Assembly (NCBI GenBank): GCA_905221615.1
Contig: CAJNDT010004735.1
Span: 1 to 64,000 of the forward strand
Length of the DNA: 64,000 nt
Direction of reading: 5' to 3'
Source: Symbiodinium sp. CCMP2592
Lineage: Eukaryota; Sar; Dinophyceae; Suessiales; Symbiodiniaceae
The position numbers and the translations under genes are program-made. The notes under the pieces are model-generated. The model was not told the DNA's origin. It searched no databases and worked only from the letters and a program-made list of their open reading frames with translations. Shown piece by piece: positions 50,233 to 58,699 of the stretch (its first letter is position 1; each line of letters opens with the position of its first letter).

Positions 50233-50340
50233 GTCGATTGCAGGAACTTGCATCTCTGCGAGGTGCAATTGGCAACCCTTCAGAGGGATTGGCAGATGCA
50301 TATATCGATAATATACGCACATATATATATATATATATCT
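49890..50340. repeat. ~111-119-bp tandem array with TATA tracts
   Basis: GTGGTCGATTGCAGGAACTT starts at 50000, 50111 and 50230. Each unit contains the same CAACCCTTCAGAGGGATTGG core as the two arrays to the left and ends in an (AT)n tract whose length accounts for the period difference. Confidence 0.95.
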
Positions 50341-50415
50341 ATCTTTCTATCTATCCATATATAGATAGATAGATAGATAGATAATAGATATAATAGATAG
50401 ATAGATAGATAGACA
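50340..50415. repeat. TAGA tetranucleotide microsatellite
   Basis: TATCTATC followed by a GATAGATAGATA run, directly after the TATA-containing array. Confidence 0.95.
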
Positions 50416-50469
50416 TATATTCATGCGCCTGTACGGCGCGTACGCTGTCTTGCGACGGCGCAACGCGCC

Positions 50470-50795
50470 GCTGCCTGGCCGATGACCTGCAGGCTCGGAG
50501 CTTCTTCCTGCTTTGTAGAGGCTTTCTCCTTGCACACGTTTGACTCGCAGGCTGCCTGGTCGATGACCTGCAGGCTCGGAGCTTCTTCCTGCTTTGTAGA
50601 GGCTTTCTCCTTGCACACGTTTGACTCGCAGGCTGCCTGGTCGATGACCTGCAGGCTCGGAGCTTCCTCCTGCTTTGTAGAGGCTTTCTCCTTGCACACG
50701 TTCGACTCGCAGGCTGCCTGGCCGATGACTTCTGCAGGCTCGGAGTTTCTTGCTGCTCTGTAAAGGCTTTCTCCTTGCACGTTTGCCTGCCTCGT
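50470..50795. repeat. 81-bp tandem array
   Basis: Four copies start at 50470, 50551, 50632 and 50713, with an exact period of 81; the last is incomplete. Since 81 is 27 codons, frames run through on both strands. On the minus strand the unit reads QAACESNVCKEKASTKQEEA plus seven residues; on the plus strand it reads CRLGASSCFVEAFSLHTFDS plus seven. A real repetitive protein is possible, but there is no start context or homology to support it. The 15 bases at 50441-50455 just before it (TACGCTGTCTTGCGA) match the 17-nt motif of the adjacent Helitron. Confidence 0.9.
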
Positions 50796-50899
50796 TTGGC
50801 TCGAAAGGCAGAAGAAGGGGAAGAAAGGGAAAACGCGTTGCAGTATTTTGCACACATTGCAGCATCTTACTACACCTAGTACGCTTCCTTGCCTGCCTT

Positions 50900-51087
50900 G
50901 ACGCTGTCTTGCGAAAGGGCCGGTGTGGAGATTATTCTCAGCTTATTCTCATCTTCTCAGCTGACCATACTTAGGACAGTTGTTTGCCCGCCTCGACGCT
51001 GTCTTGCGAAAGGGTCGGTGCAGACACTTTTGCATTTGAACATACTTGGGACAGTGTTTTGCTTGCCTCGACGCTGTCTTGCGAAAG
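50900..51087 (+). repeat. Three upstream copies of the 17-nt motif
   Basis: GACGCTGTCTTGCGAAAG occurs at 50900, 50995 and 51070. The last two sit in a larger repeated block that begins CATACTTrGGACAGT and continues TTGCCTCGACGCTG; the first shares only the part around the motif. The last copy ends about 30 bases before the first SAP-like ATG. They could be binding sites for the element's own protein or part of its promoter; this is inference. Confidence 0.85.
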
Positions 51088-51115
51088 GGCCGGCGTGGAC
51101 GCCTTCTTCCATCCC

Positions 51116-52657
51116 ATGGATTCGCGGTTGCAGAAGTTCCGCGCCGGTTATGCCCAGCAGGGCGAAGACTGGCTCCGCACCGAGCTGGACAAGCAAAACC
51201 GGCAGGACCTGCGTGGGCTCTGTGTCGCTGCGGGTGTGCAACAGAAGTCTGCCGGGCACACGCTTACCAGAGCGGAGCTGTTGGAAGCTCTATCAGAGAG
51301 CATTGCCGGGGAGCAGGCTTGATGGGGAAGCGGCGTTCTTGAGGATTGTCCATGTCAGCTTCGGTTGCAGTGAGGCGTCAGTGTCGTTGTCAGGTGGGAT
51401 GTATTGTGCTTTGAAGTAGTTCTTGCTGTCAGGCCGATGAACCTGCGTCGCAGCGAAAGCTGCAGGAGCTGCGCGCGGGTTATGCCGAGCAGGGCGAAGC
51501 CTGGCTCCGCGGCGAGTTGGGGAAGCAGAGTCGGGCGGAGCTGGTTGGGCTCTGTGTCGCTGCGGGTTTGCAACGACACCGTGCCGGGTGCACGCTTACC
51601 AAGCCGGAGTTGTCGAAAGCTCTATCACAGAGCATTGCCGGGGAGCAGGCTTCATGGGGAAGCGGCGTTTTTTAGGATTGTCCATGTCAGCTTCGGTTGC
51701 AGTGAGCTGTCAGCGTCGTCGTCGGGTGGGATGTTTAGTGCTCTGCAGTGAAGCAGTTCTTGGTGTCAGGCCGATGAAGCGGCGTCGCAGCAAAGGCTGC
51801 TCGAGCTGCGCACGGGTTATGCCGAGCAGGGCGAAGCCTGGCTCCGCGGCGAGTTGGGGAAGCAGGCGGGATGAGCTGGTTGGGCTCTGTGTCGCTGCGG
51901 GTTTGCAACGACACCGTGCCGGGTGCACGCTTACCAAGCCGGAGTTGTCGAAAGCTCTATCACAGAGCATTGCCGGGGAGCAGGCTTCATGGGGAAGCGG
52001 CGTTTTTTAGGATTGTCCATGTCAGCTTCGGTTGCAGTGAGCTGTCAGCGTCGTCGTCGGGTGGGATGTTTAGTGCTCTGCAGTGAAGCAGTTCTTGGTG
52101 TCAGGCCGATGAAGCGGCGTCGCAGCAAAGGCTGCTCGAGCTGCGCACGGGTTATGCCGAGCAGGGCGAAGCCTGGCTCCGCGGCGAGTTGGGGAAGCAC
52201 GGCAAGGATGAGCTGGTTGGGCTCTGTGTCGCTGCGGGTTTGCAACGACACCGTGCCGGGTGCACGCTTACCAAGCCGGAGTTGTCGAAAGCTCTATCAC
52301 AGAGCATTGCCGGGGAGCAGGCTTCATGGGGAAGCGGCGTTTTTTAGGATTGTCCATGTCAGCTTCGGTTGCAGTGAGCTGTCAGCGTCGTCGTCGGGTG
52401 GGATGTTTAGTGCTCTGCAGTGAAGCAGTTCTTGGTGTCAGGCCGATGAAGCGGCGTCGCAGCAAAGGCTGCTCGAGCTGCGCACGGGTTATGCCGAGCA
52501 GGGCGAAGCCTGGCTCCGCACCGAGCTGGACAAGCAGAGCAAGGATGAGCTGGTTGGGCTCTGTGTCGTTGCGAGTGTGCGACGACACCGCGCCGGGCAC
52601 ACGCTTTCCAAAGCGGATCTGTTGGAAGCTTTGTCGCTGGGCATCATCCAGGAGGAG
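51116..52657 (+). CDS. Helitron protein, tandem SAP-like exons 1-5
   Basis: Five exons: 51116-51316, 51433-51648, 51770-51983, 52105-52320 and 52442-52657. Apart from exon 3, each later exon is 216 nt, beginning ADEAASQQRLLELR and ending SIAGEQ (the last ends IIQEE). Each encodes GYAEQGEAWLRGELGK followed by ELVGLCVAAGLQRHRAGC and TLTKPELSKALSQSI, a helix-turn-helix pattern like the SAP DNA-binding motif. Introns 1-4 have GC donors (CAG|GC) and CAG|GC acceptors, so each is flanked by CAGGC. Intron 5 has a GTATGA donor and a TG-rich body. Exon 3 is 214 nt: two bases are missing after GELGK, which shifts the frame unless it is skipped. The start is the first ATG of exon 1. The SAP assignment is by pattern only. 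Confidence 0.6.
51433..52441 (+). repeat. 335-337-bp exon-plus-intron tandem repeat
   Basis: Units start at 51433, 51770, 52105 and 52442, each containing one SAP-like exon. Introns 51649-51769, 51984-52104 and 52321-52441 are all 121 nt and look identical by eye, while intron 1 (51317-51432, 116 nt) is a diverged version. Amplification is therefore recent and copied exon and intron together. Confidence 0.9.
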
Positions 52658-52733
52658 GTATGACGGGGGGAAGGGGGGCGTGTGCGTGCATGTGTGTGTG
52701 TGTGTGTGTGTGTGTTTGTTTCAGTGCTTACAG

Positions 52734-53640
52734 GTGAATATCGAGGACCTCTTCACGGCAGATGGCTTGCGGCGCTTGGCAGGAGAGCTCGGGGAAAAGG
52801 CACCACCTCGAATTCGGGCGCGGCTTCGTGTCTTGCCCTTGCGGGCCGATGGACCCTGTATGCAGCGAGTGGCCGAAGATCTGGGTGTGGCGTTTGAGGA
52901 CGTGAGCAAGCAGGTCTTGATTCAGCGGATTGTCATGGCGTTGTGCCCCCTGCGCGTTCCGAGTGCAGACGGTGACATCAAGTACCTAATGTGGAGATCC
53001 CTCTACGCGGTTCGCAGAGCCGGAGCACAGGATGCTGAAGCGGTGGTTGCAGCTGCTTGCGACATCTTCGAGGATGCCAACGTGCGCCAATCCGCGGCTG
53101 CCTACTCGTTGGACATTACGGTAGAATCATTTTCCGCGAGACATCTGTCTTCCGATTCGGAGAGAGATCTACTTGCGCAAAAGATTCTGGACAGTCTGCA
53201 GCATTGGTCACAGGTCGACACGGCGCTGTCTCGAGAAGTGAGTTCTACGTGGGAGGTTGCTGTTGCCGGCTTGAGAGACGCGACTGTGCCGTGTCTGACT
53301 TCTTCCATGCAGCATTGTCTTCTTGCAGCCGTGTTGGAAGATCACGTGGATCAGCGGACAGGCGAGCATTATCGCAAATCACGATCTTCGTGTAATGTCT
53401 TGGATGCCGTGTTGCTGTCGTGCGTTGTGCGTGTGAGTTCGGGAAACAGGTTGGTGGCGTCTTGCAGATTGCCTCGAGCGAGTGGACCCCGTGGACGTTG
53501 CTCGCCGGCTCTGGTATCTGGCCAACCTCGAGGCGGAGCCGCGAGCGTGTGCAACGGACGGGTACGAAGATCGCCAAGAGGTGTTGGAGGCAACCCGCGC
53601 GAAGCCGTCCCGAAACATAGAGAGTCTGGGACGTGATCGT
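52734..53640 (+). CDS. Helitron protein, exons 6-8, unassigned region
   Basis: Exon 6, 52734 (or 52725) to 53237, begins VNIEDLFTADGLRRLAGEL and is predicted helical (RVAEDLGVAFEDVSKQVLIQ). It ends at a GTGAGT donor. Exon 7, 53313 to about 53430, reads AAVLEDHVDQRTGEHYRKSR and then VLDAVLLSCVV. Exon 8, from 53468, reads CLERVDPVDVARRLWYLANL, then EDRQEVLEATRAKPSRN, until about 53630. The intron between 7 and 8 would be only about 37 nt (GTGTGAG...TTGCAG). I recognise no domain; the position between the SAP-like exons and the zinc finger makes it part of the same protein by inference. The join to the next exon is not resolved. Confidence 0.5.
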
Positions 53641-53751
53641 GCATGGGGTCATGGACATAATGAGGATTAAGTTGGACTGTAGCTTCATGTGCGCACGCGT
53701 TGCTGTGCGTTTCTCGCTCATGTTTGTTTCATCGGGTCCTGGCAGGCTGTC

Positions 53752-54792
53752 CTGAGCATTATCCAGCACAAGTTTCGCACTCGCAAGTTCGATCGGGCCG
53801 ATACCACACTGCTTCGGGGGCTGATGCGTCGGTATGGGTGGGAGCGACAAGCACAGCCGGACGAACCTTTGTACTGGTACCAGACCTTCGGGGACGTGCG
53901 GAAGTCTGAAGACTGGTCGCAATTTGCTTGGTTTTTGGTGACGGAGCTGTTGCACCCGCTGGCTGGCATCGGCATTCGTGACTTGCACAATCCTAACACA
54001 GTGTCGGCAGCCAGGGCTAGCGAGCAAGGCATAGATAAAGACACGCTCACCTTGCGGAATCAGCTTCTGGACTGGCAGACGACTGAAGGGTGTTACCGTT
54101 TGCCTTCGCGAGAGGAGAATCCAGTCCTGGCCAAGGGTGTTGAAGCGTACTACCCTGACGGTGCCACTGCGAGGGCCCGGGCCATGAGAAAGGCTTATCC
54201 GCCGGATTTCGATCCGTTGTGCTGGCTGGCACTTGACTGCCTTGGTGATGGCTCGGAGGCGCTAGACGGCATTCTCTGGCGTTCGGCCGTGGAGCGGGCA
54301 GTGCTGTTCGCCGTCCCCGGGTGGTGTGAGGGCAGGCGTATGAAGCAACGTTTCTTGCCCGTGGAAGACTTGCTTCGGAACGCGGACGAGGCGGGGCGGC
54401 AAGCGCTCGGGATCTTGCGAGACTCCGAGGTGTCGTTGCCTTTGAAGCTGGATCGCGTCGCTGTGCTGCTGAATTGCTCTCGGAGCGTACCTGCCGTAAG
54501 CGAGGCGGTAGCTCGTCGCCTGCTCCAGACTTTTTCGGACGATGCCTCGGTGACGTGCGAACGGTGTTGCTGCCGCTTATGCGACTTCAGTTGCCGGAAG
54601 CAATCGGAGCTGAAGCAACACGTCGTGGACACTCATCTCGTGCGGCCGCTGGATGTGGAGCTCGCCTTCGTTGAATACCGCAAGAAAATCCTGGCGATGG
54701 TGGAGCATGCCGGTCCGATGGCTTCTTGTCGCATGCTGCGCCTTCTTGCTTTCGGTTACGGTAAAGGGTCGACGTGCGTAATAACGTGTTAG
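53752..54792 (+). CDS. Helitron protein exon with a C2H2 zinc finger
   Basis: The exon starts after a CTGGCAG acceptor and is open for about 345 residues (AVLSIIQHKFRTRKF, then RYGWERQAQPDEPLYWYQTF, LPSREENPVLAKGVEAYYPD). Near its end CRLCDFSCRKQSELKQHVVD followed by TH is a good C2H2 finger: C-x2-C-x12-H-x4-H, preceded by two further cysteines. It closes at a stop at 54792. A GTAATAAC donor at 54778 and a CAGTCAG acceptor at 54808 would keep the frame into the next exon, but that intron would be only 31 nt, so this could also be the end of a separate protein. C2H2 fingers occur in some transposon proteins, probably for DNA binding. Confidence 0.55.
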   Translation: MSIIQHKFRTRKFDRADTTLLRGLMRRYGWERQAQPDEPLYWYQTFGDVRKSEDWSQFAWFLVTELLHPLAGIGIRDLHNPNTVSAARASEQGIDKDTLTLRNQLLDWQTTEGCYRLPSREENPVLAKGVEAYYPDGATARARAMRKAYPPDFDPLCWLALDCLGDGSEALDGILWRSAVERAVLFAVPGWCEGRRMKQRFLPVEDLLRNADEAGRQALGILRDSEVSLPLKLDRVAVLLNCSRSVPAVSEAVARRLLQTFSDDASVTCERCCCRLCDFSCRKQSELKQHVVDTHLVRPLDVELAFVEYRKKILAMVEHAGPMASCRMLRLLAFGYGKGSTCVITC

Positions 54793-54808
54793 GAACGATC
54801 ACAGTCAG

Positions 54809-56643
54809 GTGCCTGGGATGAGTCGTCAGCGTGCAATCGCTGCCAATTTCGACGAGGAGCTGCGATGCCCTCTTGAAATGGACGGTGGCCGAGCGGAAGG
54901 AGGCTGCGTGGTGTGCGCTCGCCGTTTCTGGATGAACGAGTTGTTTTCCATGGTTCTCTTTCAGAGGCCGGATGAAGATGCGTCGACAATCGAGGTACCT
55001 GCCGGCGCCGAGACGCTGGCCCCGAATCAGCAGCACCGTCTTTGCCGATTGTTGGGCGTCGCTCGGTATGCGGAGCGCTGGCCGCAGATAGCTCTTTCCG
55101 AACTGAAGGCCTCTGCTGTGGAGCATCCGTACATTGAAGGCGAGTTTCTGCTGCTGCATCGCCGCCGCATGCCGGCATCTTTCACGGACCCCTGTACGGT
55201 TTGCAGAGACTGTCGCAGGAGTTTGAAGAGCAGTATTCTCACGCTTCCCAGGCATGCGCTGGCCAACGACCTTTGGATCGGACGCGTATTGCCCGAGCTC
55301 AGCAACCTCTCGGCTGGAACAAAACGGCTGCTTCCCATCGTGCGGGTTTGCATGCAGGTGACCGTCTTGCAACCTTTGTCACTGCCGCGAGACGAGAGGC
55401 AGAAGGGATACATCGGTAACACGATCTTCCTGCCGCAGGCTGGGCCTAGCGCCATCCAGGCTACTCTGCCTCCCAAAGACCAAGACATGGCCGAGAGCAT
55501 CTTGTTCGTTTTGGTTGGGCAGAAGAAGCAGGAACTGCGGTCCAGCAAGCTTTTGCAAGCTCCCAGAGAGGAGTATGTTGCCGCTGTTGAGAAGCTGCGC
55601 GAGACGTCGCCTTACTACAGGTCGGTCGCGCTGGAGGCCGGCCTAACTCCTGGTGACGACGTCGACGCACTGGAAGGCTGCGTTTTGGAAACGGCCGCTG
55701 ACAGTTACTTGGCCCGCGAACTTTTGCAAAAGGGCCCGGCCGATGCGCAAGGCCAAGATGAGGAGGGCGAGCCAGACGAACAGAATCTGGATCGCGGCCC
55801 CGGCAGCTCGGAGGACGCTGTCTTGCGAAGTCCAACTGCCGGCGTCAGCAACTTGGAGGACGCTGTCTTGCGAAGTTCAGTTGCTGATCCGGATCCTGGC
55901 CGTGGCGCCGGCAGTTCGGAGGACGCTGTCTTGCGAAGTCCAGCTGCCGGCGCCAGCAACTTGGAGGACGCTGTCTTGCGAAGTTCAGTTGCTGATCCGG
56001 ATCCTGGTCGCGGCGCCGGCGGTTCGGAGGACGCTGTCTTGCGAAGTCCAGCTGCCGGCGCCAGCAACTTGGAGGACGCCGTCTTGCGAAGTTCAGGTGC
56101 TGATTCGGATTCTGGCCATCTGGTATCCAGCATCGTTGGATTGAACGATCAGTCGGATGACGGCAATCGCTGGTTGCGAGTGTGTAGCGATGTAGAAGAA
56201 CTATGTCGTCGCAGGCCTCCGCAATATTACACGGATGCGGAATCCGTCCTTCGCAGCCGGGTGCAGAACGAGGTGGATCCGGATCGGCCGCATGCTGTGG
56301 GCTTGTTGGGGCGCGAGGGCCAGCAGGAGCGGGCAGTGCTGCGCCGTGTTCAAAAGGTGCAGTCGATGGCCAAGGGTGTGGAGCAGGAGCGACGAGCCCA
56401 GAAGCAGATGTTTGAAGTGCGGCCGCAAAAGCTCGTGGTACCTTCTCGTGACGAACCGATGAACATGTTTCAGCCGGCCACCTGGGCGATGGCGTTCCCG
56501 GAGCTTTTTCCTTGGGGGGACGGCGTTCCGTTCGTCAGGCGCGAGACGGGCATGGAGGCGGGCGAGGTATTTCGGTATTTGTTGCTTCGAGAAGAGCTGG
56601 TTTATGGCGACACGATTGCTTCGCCGGCCCTTCCTCGGTGGAG
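54809..56643 (+). CDS. Helitron protein, DUF6570-like cysteine region and Rep start
   Basis: A long open exon that keeps its frame whether the start is the ATG at 54818 or it is spliced at 54809. CVVCARRFWMNELFSMVLFQ and later CTVCRDCRRSLKSSILTLPR then ALANDLWIGRVLPELSNL follow the DUF6570 pattern common in Helitron proteins. A further stretch reads PIVRVCMQVTVLQPLSL and GYIGNTIFLPQAGPSAI. After a repetitive acidic insert (55,800-56,110) the frame continues MFQPATWAMAFPELFPWGDG, the usual entry to the Helitron_like_N domain, then REELVYGDTIASPALPRW. The exon probably ends at a GTATGT donor at 56643 or slightly later; the frame itself stops at 56692. Confidence 0.75.
55800..56110 (+). repeat. 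Three 108-bp coding modules, each with two 17-nt motifs
   Basis: GGACGCTGTCTTGCGAA starts near 55814, 55859, 55922, 55967, 56030 and 56075 (the last has GCC for GCT). The period is exactly 108 bp (36 codons), and motifs within a module are 45 bp apart. In frame each motif encodes EDAVLRS, giving SSEDAVLRSPAAGASNLEDA and so on. A fourth module lies in a different exon at 59.9 kb. The insert sits between conserved regions, so it is probably tolerated rather than required. Confidence 0.95.
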
Positions 56644-56850
56644 TATGTCCGTGTCCTGGCAGTGTTACATTCAAGACCGGGTTCGGAGTTAAGAATGGAT
56701 ATTAAATATTTCCGCCGGCTAGCGGATATGTGAAAGTAGTATGTCCGTGTCCTGGCAGTGTTACATTCAAGACGGGGTTTGGAGTTAAGAATCGACATTA
56801 AATAATTCCGCCAGTGGACGCTGTCTTGCGAAAGCTGGCGGATTTGTGAA
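56642..56850 (+). repeat. 96-bp duplication in an intron, one copy with the motif
   Basis: Two copies start at 56642 and 56738 (AGTATGTCCGTGTCCTGGCA and onwards, through TTAAATA to GTGAAAG). Copy 1 has CCGCCGGCTAGCGG; copy 2 has CCGCCAG, then TGGACGCTGTCTTGCGAAAG, then CTGGCGG. So copy 2 carries the 17-nt motif inside a 7-bp inverted repeat that copy 1 holds without it. Confidence 0.9.
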
Positions 56851-56866
56851 AGTGAAGGGGCTCGCA

Positions 56867-58645
56867 GCAGGAGCAGCTCTTGCCTGTCATGTACGATGTG
56901 AACCGCAGACTTTCTCTTATGCGGACATCGAAAGCCTACGTGAAGCGGAGTGGTTTCAGTCGACACTGTGCGAAGATTGCGTCGGTGACCACGGAACAGC
57001 TGCTGCAGGCCATGGCCCTGCACGGCGAGAAGGCCGACATTCGCGAGTTATTGCGGTCGCCGGATGTTGACGTGTCGTTGAAGCGCGCGCTTGGCAGCGT
57101 GCTGCAGGCGAGCGCGAACGTCTTGGGCACGGAAGGACACCGCAGTCAAATTCGACTTCGAGGCCATGCGGCTGGTTGGCACTACGGGACTTCTCACGTC
57201 TTCGTGACGCCGAATTTGGCGGATTCCCGTGCTTCTTTGCTGCTGCAGCTGCACCTTCAAGGCGCGGAAGGGAAGGTCGAAAACTTCGACGTCGATCTGC
57301 GATGGGACTTGGAAGAGCCCTCGCTGCCGTCCTTGGCCGCCATGAGGCGTATGTTGGCAGCCGATCCCGTGTCGCAGGCGAGGTTTTTCGATCTCATGAT
57401 GACTTTGTTTTTCGAAGAGGTGCTGGGAACGTTGCCACCCTTTACTCGAGCGAGTTTTCGTGCAGGAAAGGCTCAGCTCTACGAAGATGGTTTCGCGGCA
57501 TCGACTTTCCCAGGTTGCTTCGGTGACATTGCCGCTTTCTGCGGCCCTCTGGAGACTCAAGGACGAGGTTCGATGCATCCCCACATCTTGATCGTTCTGT
57601 TGGGCCACGACCTGGGCAGTCGTCTGCGCTCCATGATGGCCAGGGCTGCGCGAGGTGAGGTCGTGACCGAGCTCCAACGTTGGCGCGAGAAAGTCTTGGA
57701 GGCCGCAAGCCGCATTCGATATGACAGCCAGCTTGCTTTGGCTGCCCAGCTGTCCGTCGATGCCGCGCCCCTGCCTCTTGGCGAGCGCCTAAAGGCGTCT
57801 GCGGGCAATCAGTATGCGGGGGCTCCTTTGGGAGAGAAGGAGCCGGACGGGCATGAGCTTGCGGCCACGGAGAGTACCGACCAGGCACCTTTGCGATTGA
57901 CGGGCTGCTATAATTCGCTGAGACCGGCATATCTTCGCCGCTGCCGCAAGGAAGATGCACTGTCTGGTTCCGAGTGGTCGCAGCAGCTGTGCAAGGACTA
58001 TCGGCGTCTGGTCATTCAAAACCACTTTCACAAGTGCACGAAGTCTTGTTTCAAGAAGTTTCCTGTCCGCACGTGTGCGTGTGTGTGGGTGTGTTTGTGT
58101 GAGCGATGTCTTTTGTGTGTTATGGTGTGCGTGTGTGTGTGTGTGTGTGTGCTTGTTTGCAACGTAGCACGTGTCGGCGTGGGTAGCAGCTCAGGAAGTC
58201 TGCCAAGGGCAAGCGTGGATGTCGCTTCGGCTGCTTTCACTTGGAACTGACGACTGAGAGGAATGACGAGGGCGAGGAGAAGGTGCGTCTCAAATGTTAC
58301 AAGGGCTGGCCTCGAGTTCCCCAAGCCGGGTTCGCTGCTCTCCCTCGTGACCACGATGCATTGCCACAGCAAGAAGCAGCGAAAAACGAGTCCCCGCACG
58401 TTTTCCAGCCTCAGAGAGATCACCCCGCCGAGGGCATGTCGAATCCCACGGCACAGGTTTGCATGAGATGCAACGTGGATGTGAAGTATCTCGGACGATG
58501 TCTTTGCGAGTATGATCTGCAGACACTGCATGCCGACGGGGAGCACGAGTTACTGGATACCTGTTTACAGCGTCTGCTCGTTGACATGTTTCGAGATATG
58601 CAGGACGGTCGCTTTTTACTCATTACTTCGTATAAGATTAAGCGG
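56867..58645 (+). CDS. Helitron Rep domain, HPH motif exons
   Basis: The first exon, from about 56867 to 58057, reads LLPVMYDVNRRLSLMRTSKA, then SQARFFDLMMTLFFEEVLG and TQGRGSMHPHILIVLLGHD. The HPH codons are at 57576-57584 and match the metal-binding HxH of HUH Rep proteins. It ends NHFHKCTKSCFKK. An intron, 58058-58194, GT-AG with a long TG tract, keeps phase into GKRGCRFGCFHLEL; CTKSCFK...CRFG is the cysteine motif typical of Helitron Rep. This second exon continues through VCMRCNVDVKYLGRC to 58645, where a GTAATG donor follows. Known role: the Rep nicks and joins single-stranded DNA during rolling-circle transposition. Confidence 0.75.
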
Positions 58646-58699
58646 GTAATGCGATAGAAATGTTTCCTCACATCGTGTCGAAGTCTTTGCCGATGGAAG

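Noticed and set aside
48810-50795. CRISPR-like or tRNA-like array
   Set aside because: Units are contiguous tandem repeats with no unique spacers, and the TTCGAACGC word lacks the rest of a tRNA B box and any cloverleaf.
52260-53636. A 458-residue plus-strand frame
   Set aside because: Its first part is out of frame with the SAP-like exons and passes through introns; only the part after about 52725 is in the coding frame, and that is described as exon 6.
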